A stretch of DNA of 64,000 bases from Paroedura picta. Its lineage: Eukaryota > Chordata > Lepidosauria > Squamata > Gekkonidae. Each line of letters begins with the position of its first letter. Position 1 is the first letter of the stretch. A model generated the notes under the pieces. That model ran no database searches. It saw nothing but the letters and a program-made list of their open reading frames with translations, and was not told the origin of the DNA. Location: positions 58,424,674-58,488,673 of the forward strand of contig NC_135375.1 of NCBI RefSeq assembly GCF_049243985.1, given 5' to 3'. This document shows positions 26,501 to 38,500 of this stretch, in pieces. A program made the position numbers and the translations under genes.

Positions 26501-29500
26501 CCCTTTAATATCTGCTCCATTATCTTCCCCACAACAGAGGTCAGACTCACTGGTCTGTAGTTTCCCGGGTCATCCTTCCTCCCTTTTTTGAAGATTGGAA
26601 TAACGTTTGCTCTTTTCCAGTCCTCCGGGACATCTCCAGTCCTTAAAGAGGTTCCGAAGATGATGGACAAGGGCTGTGCAAGTTCTCTGGAAAGTTCTTT
26701 GAGTACTCTCGGGTGCATTTCATCTGGACCAGGGGATTTGAACTCATTCAGTGCAGCTAAATGCCTCTCGACCACCTCTCTATCCATGTTAACCTGCCAC
26801 CCAGACACTATCCTTTGGCTACAGCCATCTCTAGATGTGCCTAAACACTTTGACCTGTGGGAAAAAACAGATGTAAAATAGGCACTAAGCCTTTCTGCTT
26901 TCTCTGCATCTTTCGTTAGAGTTTGTCCATCCGCACCCAACAGCGGGCCTATTTCCTCCTTTACTTTACGTTTGCTCCTCAGGTAACTGAAAAATCTTTT
27001 CTTGTTACAATGGGCTTCCCTGGCCAATCTTAGCTCACTCTCAGCTTTGGCCTTTCTGATGATTGATCTACAGTGCCTAGTAACCTGTAGGTACTCTTCT
27101 TTAGAGCTCTGTCCTTCCCTCCATTTCCTGAACATTTTCCTTTTCTTTCTTAGTTCCTCTTGAAGTTCTCTGTTCATCCAAATAGGCTTCTTAGAGCTCC
27201 TGCAGTGTTTTCGTATTTCTGGAATAGTCATTGATTGAGCATGCAATAGCTCTTGTTTGAGTAGCGCCCACCCTTCACATGCTCCTTTCCCTTCCAGCAT
27301 TCTCGTCCATGGTATGACACTCATCATGTCTCTGAGTTTATTAAAGTCTGCCCTACGAAAATCCAACATCCGCGTCTGGCTACAAGCTTCCTTGGCTCCC
27401 CATCTCAAAAGGAATTCTATGAGGACATGGTCACTTCAACCTAGGGTCCCCACCTCCTTCACCTCATCCATCAACTCTTGCCTGTTGGTCAGTATTAAGT
27501 CCAGTATGGCTGAACCTCTTGTGGGTTCATCTACCATTTGATAAATGAAATTGTCAGCCAGGCAGGTCAGAAACTTGCATGACTGAGGACGCTTCGCAGA
27601 GTTTGTTTCCCAGCACACATCTGGGAAATTGAAGTCACCCATGATGACAAGGTCCTGCCGTTTGGATATTTTCTCAAGCTGCTCACAAAGTGCAGCATCC
27701 ACATCCTCTCGTTGGTCAGGCGGTCGGTAGCAGACACCAACCACCACACTGTTTGTTTTCCCCTCACTTATTTTCACCCAAATGCTTTCCACTGTAGATA
27801 TGCTCTCCTTCACTAGAATTTCCTGACAGGTAAGCCCTTTCTTCACATACAGTGCCACTCCTCCACCTCTTCGATCTATTCTGTTTTTTCTGAACAGTTC
27901 ATATCCATCCACCATTACATTCCAGTCATGAGAATCATTCCACCGAGTTTCTGTGATGCCTACTAGATCATACCTTTCCATCAGCATGAGAAGTTCCAGC
28001 TCTTCCTTTTTATTGCCCATGCTTCGGGCGTTAGTATAAAGACCTCTGAATCCTTTTACTTTTGGTTCCCTATGAGCTGGCCTTGCCGGTTGGGCTGCCT
28101 CCGATAGTTTTCCTTCCATACACTCCCTATGTTGATCGTCTCCTTCCCCCAGTGGCTTTAGTTTAAAGCTCTCCTGATGAATCTCCCCAGGTTCCTGCCA
28201 AACACATTCTTCCCCAGTTTCGATAAGTGCAGTCCATCAGGTGCTAGTAGGCCTTCCTCAAGAAAGCCTATCCCATGTTCCCAGAAACCAAATCTCTCCT
28301 GCCGGCACCAACTACGCAGCCAGTGATTCACCTCCATTATCTTCCTCTCCCGACGCATTCCTCTTCCCTTGACAGGCAAGATTGAAGAGAATACGCCTTG
28401 TGCCCCCATTTGCTTGAGCTTCCTCCCCAGATCTTGATAGTCTTTTTTAATAGGAGCGATGGTATTCAGGGACATGTCATTCGTAACTCTTCTTCTTCTT
28501 AAAGAGTGGATATACTATAATTTGCCTCAAAGATAGCGAAGAAAAAAGTTTTAAATGGAGATTGGAACCAGGGTGTGTGTTTCCATATTCCATTGTGTGT
28601 GCCTGTGGTCCATGTGTGTGCACACGTGTATACATCCTTAAAGGAAGAATATTATAATTTGCCTCAAAGCTGGGGTGTTTTTATGCAGAAATGTTGCCAG
28701 ATTCCCCCCCCCCCTTCCGCCACATTCGGGATGCTGGTCCTCCACTTTAAATTTGTAGGTAGCGAAGATAGACAGCTCATTTGCTTAACAGGCTCCAGCT
28801 TCCTTTCCCCTGTTTCATCTTCCTGCCCTCTTCCCCCACCCACCCACAGCTGCAGTGCAGGCTGCCCAATGAGCATTAAAGGGTCCATAGCCCATAGGGG
28901 AAAAGACAATATATTTTTAAAAGTTTTAAATGGAGATTGGAACCAGGGTGTGTGTTTCCATATTCCATTGTGTGTGCCTGTGGTCCATGTGTGTGCACAC
29001 GTGTATACATCCTTAAAGGAAGAATATTACCAAAATCACTTTTACATGGACGCAACTTCTCCCTCTCTCCCACCTCCATTCCTTGCTCTGCTACCTCATG
29101 TCACTTTGAGAAACTGGCCCATCCATCTTCTGTAGCCATGTCCTCTGAATTACACCACTGTCATTCAGTGCATTGATGCATAAATGCATTAATCCTATCA
29201 TAAAGGGAGGGATCTACAGAGCAATATGTAAAAGTTCTTTACAAAATCTGATGACGTGCTCAGTTCACCGTCAGCGGTAAGTAATAACAGACTACATAGA
29301 GGAAAGAGGGTTCTGAGCAGCAGGAAAGATGCATCCCTGGCCTGGGTTATTGTGTAGTGCAGTTATCTGCGGATGAATAGGTCTTAAATTTGATACCTGC
29401 TGTGTGCACCAACTACATTTTCCCCTGCTACTAAAAAGCACTTTTGCTTCCAAAAAGCTTCATGTTTACGTCAGATAACTGTGGCTTGCCTGTTATTTTC

Positions 29501-32500
29501 AGTCTTCCTTATAATGTTTGTCTAAGACCACTCTGTACTTTAAACCTTAGTATCTGTACTTTAAATCTTATCATTTGTAGCTAGATCAGTGGTTGTCATG
29601 CCCTATTAGTGGATTTGCATTTTAAAAATAAACAGACTGTAGAAAAATGAATCACATGTGCAGAACTATATGCTGCTAACCAAGCCGGGAAGGGGGAGTA
29701 GTTTGGGCCCTGCAATTATGGACTACGAAAATAAGTCTGCTCTGATTTTACAGCCATGTTTTAAATGTGAGCTTTTCAAAAACAAAACTTTGAACTAAAT
29801 CATTCAGAATTGCATGCAGAACTTGGAAAGATAAAGGGTGGTGGTGGTTTTGCATATCAAAGCCTCTCTGGGAGGTTCTTTCCCCTAATGCCACCCTCTG
29901 TCCCCAACCTTGAAGAAAAGATTGCAGCCATTTGAGGGCTGCACCTGGTATCCCCTTACTGGCTAGGCATTGGACTAACAGCCCGTGATCAACTGTGTCA
30001 AATGCTGATGTCAAGTCTAGTAAGGTTAGTAGCACTGATCTGTCTAGATCCAGCTATCTGAGTGTTTGTGTGGTGACCAGAGCTCTCTCCATGCTGTGTC
30101 CAGGTCAGAAGTTGTATTGAAATGTATGTATCCAGGAGGCTAAATAAACAAAGGAAGTGCTGAAGCCAGTAGTGGTAACTGTCTAAATCCCAAGTTATCC
30201 TGATGTTAATGGGCATCAATAAGGTACAGTAATGGTAAGCTGATGATAAATCAGCTACATGCGAATAGCAATCACCATATTTTGAAAAGCAGCAACCAAC
30301 CAGAATGGTTAACATTGGTGGCCACTTGAAGATCAGTCTGTTGAAGATTGGAGACTAAAGGCCAGAGCCATTGCTGAGCCAGAGCCAGCAAACATGGCAA
30401 GCATCCACCATGAGGGAAAGGACATGACTGATACTAAACACAGCAAACTGAAGACAGCTACCCAGAGGTGAGTTGGGGACCAGCAGAAGTTGGCTGGAGA
30501 CCAACATGGCTGGAAATGACCATGGCAATTTTAAGACAGGTACAGAAACAACTATAGCTATATGGAAACCAGTCAGTAGTCTAGATTACTTGTGTCTCCA
30601 ATAGCAAGTCAGTGTTCAGATTTCAATTTAGTGGGGTATGTCTGTGTGTGTGTGTGGGGAGGTTGGAAATGATTTTGGTTCATTCTCTATAGGGAATCTT
30701 TCCAGGAATCTGGAGAGACAGGGTTTTTTTTCCCCAAGTGACACTGAGATTTCAGGTTAAGTACTTCTGCCTGACCTTCAAGTTTCATGTGACTTGTACC
30801 GAGAGATCCAACCCTGAACAAGATGCCCCCATCCATCCTTCTTTGGTTCCTATGGCTGGGGGAGCTGGGATATTTCATTTTTCCAGGCCAAAAAACAGCC
30901 AAACACACAAGAGTAAGCAACCAATGGCTAATCCCAGTGCAAATAGAAGCAAGAAGCTCAACAGAATCTATAGAATAGAGAATCCCAGAAGAACCACAGA
31001 CCAGTGTGGCAAGCCCTGCACATTTAATGCCAGATCAGCTAATCTAAGCCAAACCAACTGAAGCAAGGGAAAAAGAGTCCATCCCTGCATAACCTATGTC
31101 AGACTACAGAAGCCAAGCAGAACCCAGGACAATGTGACAGAGTAAACCCAACAGAACTAATGTCAAACAGGAGAATTCCAGCAGAAGCAACATGACAAAT
31201 TCTCCTTAAGATGAGATCCCTTTTCCAAATGAGAACTGCTTCCCTCCACTCTCCTCATTGTCTGCAAAATCTGCAAAAAGCACACACAGACCTCACTCCA
31301 CCAGGTTTGCTACTTTAAAATGTCAGCCCCAGGTATTCCTAGATATTCTGAAATATTTCCAGGAATATTTGGAATTGGGATATCAATATTGACCAAGAAC
31401 CTCTCAAGTGTACCTCAATCTGGAATATACCAGGGAAAATAATAGTTTTTTAATATATAGTTTCATACCAGCTATATCTGTATTTTTAGGGACAGACCAG
31501 ACATGACAAAGTTCAGAGATCTCTGTTCATAAGTAAAAAGCAATGTGCAAATATATATAACCATAATTTGTACTATGATCCTACAGGGAATGGAGAGGAT
31601 TTTAGCCTTTCAACCCCTCACAGTTTCTTTCAACTGTCACCGTACACTGTTATCATTGCTTTAAAGGAGAAATGACAGGTTTTAAAAGAGCCAAATTTCC
31701 GCCCCTTCAGGATGCTAATAACAGCGTCCCCCTCCCAATTTGATTACGAAAACCATTGAGCATTTTATACTTGCATCCTTGACAAGTATTTTTATAACAT
31801 GTCTACCACCTTCAGAACAGGATATTTATTTATTTATCAATCATATGGCATGTGTAGTGTAGCCAGGAAATCCTAGGATTGACTGTCAGCCAGGCAAGAG
31901 ATGTTCAGAAGTATTTTATCATTGCCTGCATCTGTGTCATGATCCTAGTGTTCCTTGGAGGTCTCCCAGCCAAAGACTCTGCTTGTCTTCTGAGTTCGGG
32001 CTTGCCTGGGCTATTCAGGTCAGGGCTGAACGGGATAAATGGACTGAGATCTCCACTTCTGTTCTACTGTGTCTGACAAAGGGAGTGTTGATTCTCGAAA
32101 GCGTACACCCTGGTTTCTAAGGTGTTGCTGGACTGAATTCTAGCAAAACCAAGTAGTTGTTGAAGGCTTAAACTGCCTTTCCCTTTTTCTCTTAGCAGCC
32201 TGGAGATAAAGAAGCAATTGTGTATATTGAACTAGCTCCCATTAAAGAGAAGGCTGAGCTGTAAAGGAAGCCTCTGTGAAACTTTAGAAAGTGGCACTTT
32301 TTTGCAGCTTGAGGACTGCAAACTCATAATGTGTTGGTCCAATAGAAGGCTCTTTATTCTTTTGTCTCTCTGTCTCACTGGGGAATTAGAAAGAAGCTGC
32401 TTATCACATTAGTAATAAACTTAGCATTTTGGCAGTCTTGAATTCCTGAAGTCTTTTGAATAAAGTTACCCTTCTAGCTTTCATTTTGGAGTTGTTCCCA

Positions 32501-35500
32501 GTTAATTGGTGCAATCAGTGACAAGCTGTGGAAGACCAAACAGACAAATAAGGAGAGTTCTATAGACATAGCCTAAGCTTAACAGGCATTGATCTATTGT
32601 AAGACAGAACGAAATTTCAGAAGCTCTATGCATTACATATAACCACTGTTAAATCTTCTGAGCTGCTAATGCTTAGGATATTTGTATTAGTTGGGCTAGC
32701 ACTGTTGGACTTCTGTATGGAAATAAATTACATTATAAGTTAGACTTAAAAGTGAAATTGATATTGTTAATATTAGTGATGCTGCTCTACATTAATAATT
32801 ACCAGAACGTAGTTTGTAGCCAGTAGTTAGCATCTGATTATTATTTCCCATCTGTAGGGGAACAAGCCTAAGCAGGTCTACTCAAAAGTAGATCTTTTAT
32901 TCAGTAGACCTTTTTTATTGAGTGAGGAAGATTGCAGCCTAATTACAAGTGCAGCAGTTAGACAATCAGGTACACATAGAGGTACGCATATATATAATAT
33001 GGTATAGGAGCAGCTACCAAGAGGGAATTTATTTGCTTATTATCATACTTTAAAAGGTAAAGGTATCCCCTGTGCAAGCACCGAGTCATGTCTGACCCTT
33101 GGGGTGACGCCCTCTAGCGTTTTCATGGCAGACTCAATACGGGGTGGTTTGCCAGTGCCTTCCCCAGTCATGACCGTTTACCCCCCAGCAAGCTGGGTAC
33201 TCATTTTACCGACCTCGGAAGGATGGAAGGCTGAGTCAACCTTGAGCCGGCTGCTGGGATTGAACTCCCAGCCTCATGGGCAAAGCTTTCAGACAGCTGC
33301 CTTACCACTCTGCGCCACAAGAGCCTCTTGTGGCGCAGAGTGGTAAGGCAGCCGTCTGAAAGCTTTGCCCATGAGGCTGGGAGTTCAATCCCAGGAGCCG
33401 GCTCAAGGTTGACTCAGCCTTCCATCCTTCCGAGGTCGGTAAAATGAGTACCCAGCTTGCTGGGGGGTAAACGGTAATGACTGGGGAAGGCACTGGCAAA
33501 CCACCCCGTATTGAGTCTGCCATGAAAACGCTGGAGGGCGTCACCCCAAGGGTCAGACATGACTCGGTGCTTGCACAGGGGATACCTTTACCTTTACCTT
33601 TTTATCATACTTTGTTGATTTACATTTACCTATATTCTTTTCTCAAGAGAGGCTGCATGACTGGGGGTTAAGAGTAAAAACTATGTTGGCAAAGATGGGA
33701 ATGAGGCAATCGATACCTTAATTACTGAATAGTTTATAGCTCCCTGCACTTTGCACATGTGTTGAACTTTTGTAGTCTTAGCATTTGATTCATATTTATT
33801 TAGATTCTGCCAGAGCTCTTATTTTTCTGCACTGAGGTGTGTTGGAGCCTCCTTGGCTTTTTGGATTTCTTTTTCTGTAGTGAAAATAGAGCTCCTACCA
33901 CATGGAGGCACAAAAATATGATGTTTTCCCAGCACACCTGAGTCTTCAGTGTGAGTGCCTGGAATCTTACTAACAATATAGCCCAGGGTTCCTTAAGCTA
34001 TCCTAGGTATGAGAAGTCTTTGTATGTGTAATTTTTAGGGATTCTGATGTCAATGCTAAGGACTCAGGCATGTGGAATAACCTATGGTCCTTGGTATCTG
34101 GGATGCTGCAGTAGAAATTTCAGCTAGCACCCAGAACAAGTGCTCCTAGAATGACAACCCTGCTGCAGCTGCCAGCTTTGTTATACTCCTGATAAATTTC
34201 AGAAATTGACTGAGGGGCAGCATGAAAACATTGTTTGTTTAACTCAATTCAGAATCAACTTGGCCTTAAAACTAGCATTTTCAAAAAATTAGGCACCTAC
34301 ATATCTATTCACTTAAAAAGAAATGTTTAAAATGATTGTCTAATATCTTAAACTTATTTATCTTTCACTTGAGTTTCTTTCCTGTCCAACTTTTTGGCCA
34401 AGGAAAGATGCATTAAAAAAGGAAAATATGCATATTGTAAGCCCTGAGGCATTGTCAATTACTCCTACACATAATTAAATTTAATAATTTGTTTAACTGG
34501 AGAAAACTTTTTTTGTCCTTATAGAACCAAAGTCCCACCTACAGTAATCTAAATTAAGCTAAATTAAAATAATGTCCTAACTAGACATTAGGAAGACATA
34601 ACTATAAACATTTTATTTAAATCAAGTAAATGATATTTGTTATGCTTATGAAGTCTTTCTTGTTTATTGACACTATTCAATATAGGATAATGAGAAAGAG
34701 TACCTTAAAACTTGTTTGGCTCAAAGGAATTCACTATTAATATATTCTTTAAAAATCCTCCAAACTCTGCTGGATTAGACCAGTGGTCCAGCATCCTGTT
34801 TACTATAGTCGCTGCCCCAAAAAGGACAAATGGGCTACAGTCTTCTCCTCTGTCTCACAAGAATTGATACAGAGGTATAGTATTTTCAAACCCAGATATC
34901 TCCTTTGGCCATCATGGCTAATAGCCATTGATGGATCTTTCCTCCATGACTTTGTATAATTCTCTTTTAAAGCTAGTCTAGTCAATTATTTCTTGTGTGG
35001 AAATTCATTTCCTTTACCCTTAGCGACAATCTTTATAAAGCTGAAATCTACAGTGTAAGAGTAGAAGCAGAAAGCAGCAGTTACCATTAAGCAGTCTCTA
35101 GTCTGAAGCCTGAGATCTTCACAGAGTTTACTTTACAAACCACACTGATTGTGCTTGCTACTTGTGTCTTGGAAATATAGCATATATCAGCAGTGTCCTT
35201 TTCCTTCCAAAGAACATGGACCCTGCAAAGTCTTCTTTGATCTATCTCTTTGGGAAGAAAAAGAAAATACTGATATTTCAAAGTCCATAGTTCTGGAGAG
35301 AAGGAACTGTACCTTACATTGATCAGAATAGCCAGTACATTTAAATGGAAGTACACTAAGAGCTTTAGCCCAAATGGCATTGTATATGGGGCAATAAAAG
35401 AATATGTGCTGTATGGTTTCTATAGAACCTTGTTTATATGGGCAGTGTCTCTGTGTGTAAGGAATCTTCTGAAATCTCCCAGTCATAACTGCTGATGGAA

Positions 35501-38500
35501 GAATGTTAAATCTGGCAAGCATAAAAGCCCTGCATTGCTGGGGATTGATGAGGTGAGAAAAATAAAACGCTAATTTATCAGATGATGGTGGGACACCTAT
35601 GAAAAGTGGAGAACACGTTTTTCTAGCTGCTTCATTCAGAACCTGGAGCTCAATATCTAATTTTCTTCATTTTATAATTTTATATATCGACTAGATCTAA
35701 AGCCCATTTTATATTGGAATAAAATGGGCGCTAGATTGTTCCTCCCCCCCCGCACAGCAAAAGGCCTCTGCGTGGGCGGGGACAACATTGGTCGGGTGTG
35801 TGAGGCAGGCCACGGCATGGATGGGCCTGCAGAAGGCCTTGTCCTCCTGGCCCCCACTGAATGGGTTTTTCGGGGCTGGGGTTGGAAGGGAGAAATGGTG
35901 TGGAGGGTGGTTTCGTGCTCGCGGCTCTGGAGCGAGCGGGCGCTGCGGGGACGCCATGTTTGGGGCATCCTGGGGTGTGGGCGTGGTCGGTGGAGGTGTG
36001 GCGTGACGGCGTGGGAGTGGGGCGATTAGGCGGCGAGACTAACCTAGCTTCGGGTGTCTCGGAGTGGTGGCGAGCGTGGAAAGTGTTGGTAAGTCCCCGG
36101 GGTAGTCCAGGGGGTCGTCCTGGCGTGCAGGCGATGCCTCGTTGAAGGAGGGGAGGCGGCAGGAAGCCGGGCGGGCTTGTGCGGCGGAGGCGTGTTGCTG
36201 GCAGTGGAGCGGCTTGGTGCCGGCGTGTCCATTGGCGGCATTCGGAGGCGCTGAGGGCCTGGCCCCGGAGGTCGCGGTGAAATCAGCGGACAGGTGGGGA
36301 AGGCAGTAATTCATGTGCTGGGGCTGCGGGCGGCGGCTGCGGGAGACGGGCGATCGTCGTCAGCCTCTGAAGGGTGCGGGAGGACCTGGGCGGCGGCGAG
36401 GGTGCAGGGCCGGTCTTCGCGGGGAGTACTTGTCAGTAGGGAAGGGCCATGGCTCGCTGGCGGGAAAGGAGCAGGGTGGCCGCGTCTTTGACGCGGCAGC
36501 CCTGCTCCTTTCCCAGCAGCGAGCCATGTGGGCGGGCCAAGTGGCCCAGGGTCCAGGGCGGGCCAAGTGGCTACGCACGCCTCCCAATTGGCCACTTGGC
36601 CCCCAAGTAGCACTCGGAGGGGCCCAAGAGTTCCCTGTCCAGGAGTTTTTATCCCGGACAGGTCCCGCCCTAACTCCTCCCCAAGAGCCCTTACTGCTTT
36701 ATTTAGTCTGCGGTGCCCCGCACCGCGGGACATTTAAAAATGTTACAGGTGCTAAGTCCATTGAATCCAGAGAGATGCCAAGCATTTGGATTTTTCGCTC
36801 AATATAATTAAACCAGTTGGAAGTCTGTTGTTCTGAGAGCATTAGAAAAGTAAAACTAGAGGATTCAGAATTCAAGACTAAACACAGCCAAAACTTAATA
36901 GTGAGCAGCCAAGCCCTGGTCTCCAACAATCTTTGATTTGTTTTCTAGCAGAGAGCACCGTAAGGTACACAATTAGGGATGCCCAAACTTCTTCACAAAA
37001 AGGAGGACTGAGTGCTTTCAACTGCATGGTTGAAACCACATCCATATCGGGATTCCATCAAGGAGGTGAAAGCATGTTTTAGCATTAAAAACTTTGAGAG
37101 CTGCTGGTACAACTGTGATTGCCCTTGGTGTAGAAGAAGCAGGCAACAGCCTAAGCGCTGTTCCTTGCAGTGTTTATTATATACTTCCGGTGTACAGTCC
37201 AACTTGCATTATAATGAAAGTGTACACCAAGGTATTTAAAATGCTTAACTTGCTCAATGATGTTCCCTTGGATGTTCCAGCTAAAAGGTTTCCATGATTT
37301 TGCAAAAATCAGCACTTTGCACTTCCCATAATTCCATGTGAGCCTGTTAGATTCATAATATACTAGGCATTGGTTGATAAGGCACTTTAGTCCAACTCGT
37401 GAATAAGACATATTGTTATTTTGAAAAGTTTCAGATATTCAAAATAACAATAGTCCTGCAGTGTATCACATTGGTCAGACGGTACCTGGAGTACTGTGTG
37501 CAGTTCTGGAGGCCTTGCTTCAAAAAAGACATGGACGAAATTGAGACTGTGCAGAGGAGAGCAACGAGAATGATCCGGGGCCTGGGGACCAGTTCCTATG
37601 TGGAAAGACTGAGGGACTTTGGAATGTTCATCCTGGAGAACAGAAGGTTGAGACGGAACATGATTACTGTATTTAAGTATTTGAAAGGTTGTCACTTAGA
37701 GGAGGACAGGAAGTGATTCCTGTTGGCAGCAGAGGATACAATAATGGCTATAAACTATGTGTAGAACTGTACCAGCTAGATATCAGGGGGGGGGGGGAAA
37801 TTTCAGTCAGGCTAGTTCAACAGAGGAATCAGTTGCCTAAGGTGGTGGTGAGCTCCCCCTCACTGGCAATAGTTGGACAGATACCAATTGTGGATGCTTT
37901 AGGTTGATCCTGCATTGAGCAGGGGGTTGGACTAGATGGCTTGTATGGCTCCTTCCAACTCTGATTTTATCAGTGGATAATAGTCTTAACGACTAAAGGA
38001 AATATTCACAAGTAGTAGAAGTCAGAATTGCTGTCCTGAGTAGCAACATCAAGGTAAGGCCTCCATGAGTTGTTAGTTCTCAAGGAAGCTGTTTGGCAAC
38101 TGTGTGAAACAGGATGCTAGATTGTATGGACTGCTGGTCTGATCCAGGAGGGCATATCTTACATTGTATATTTTAGAAATTTTTATGTAAGTAGAGGGCA
38201 TTAAAAAGCTGTATACAATCATTTCAATGTTCAATGTTCATTAATATGTTATGCCATTGATGTCATTGTACAAATATTACTGAGTCCATTTTTTTCTATT
38301 TTTTCAGCTCTTTTTCCCGTTTGACTTGATTAAGTATGATTTTCAAAAAGAGGAGCCAATCAGAAATAAGCATGGATGGTGTGAAAGAGTAAAAAATGGT
38401 AAGGACTTTATCAGGATAGGTTCAGCATTTTAAATAACAGTACTCTGTTGCAAAATTTATATTAGGCCTCAAAGATGCTTTGGGTTCAGTGTTTGGCAGT

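Larger units (their letters stand above)
22100..38307 (+). other. SLC27A6: SLC27A6 intron 5 (16.2 kb)
   Basis: The largest intron. It holds BovB, SINE plus nested CR1, a local duplication, L2 and 5S-like fragments, an inverted SINE dimer, and a LINE split by a Helitron-like element. 23.9-24.7, 29.1-29.8, 30.1-31.8, 32.2-33.0 and 33.6-34.7 kb show nothing recognisable. Confidence 0.9.

Noticed and set aside
25285-27408. 707-residue open frame as a host gene
   Set aside because: It is the reverse transcriptase part of a CR1 LINE (FADDT box, CR1 3' tail).
33104-33544. Two near-identical 80-residue frames on opposite strands
   Set aside because: Both are translations of Sauria SINE copies; the similarity comes from the repeat.
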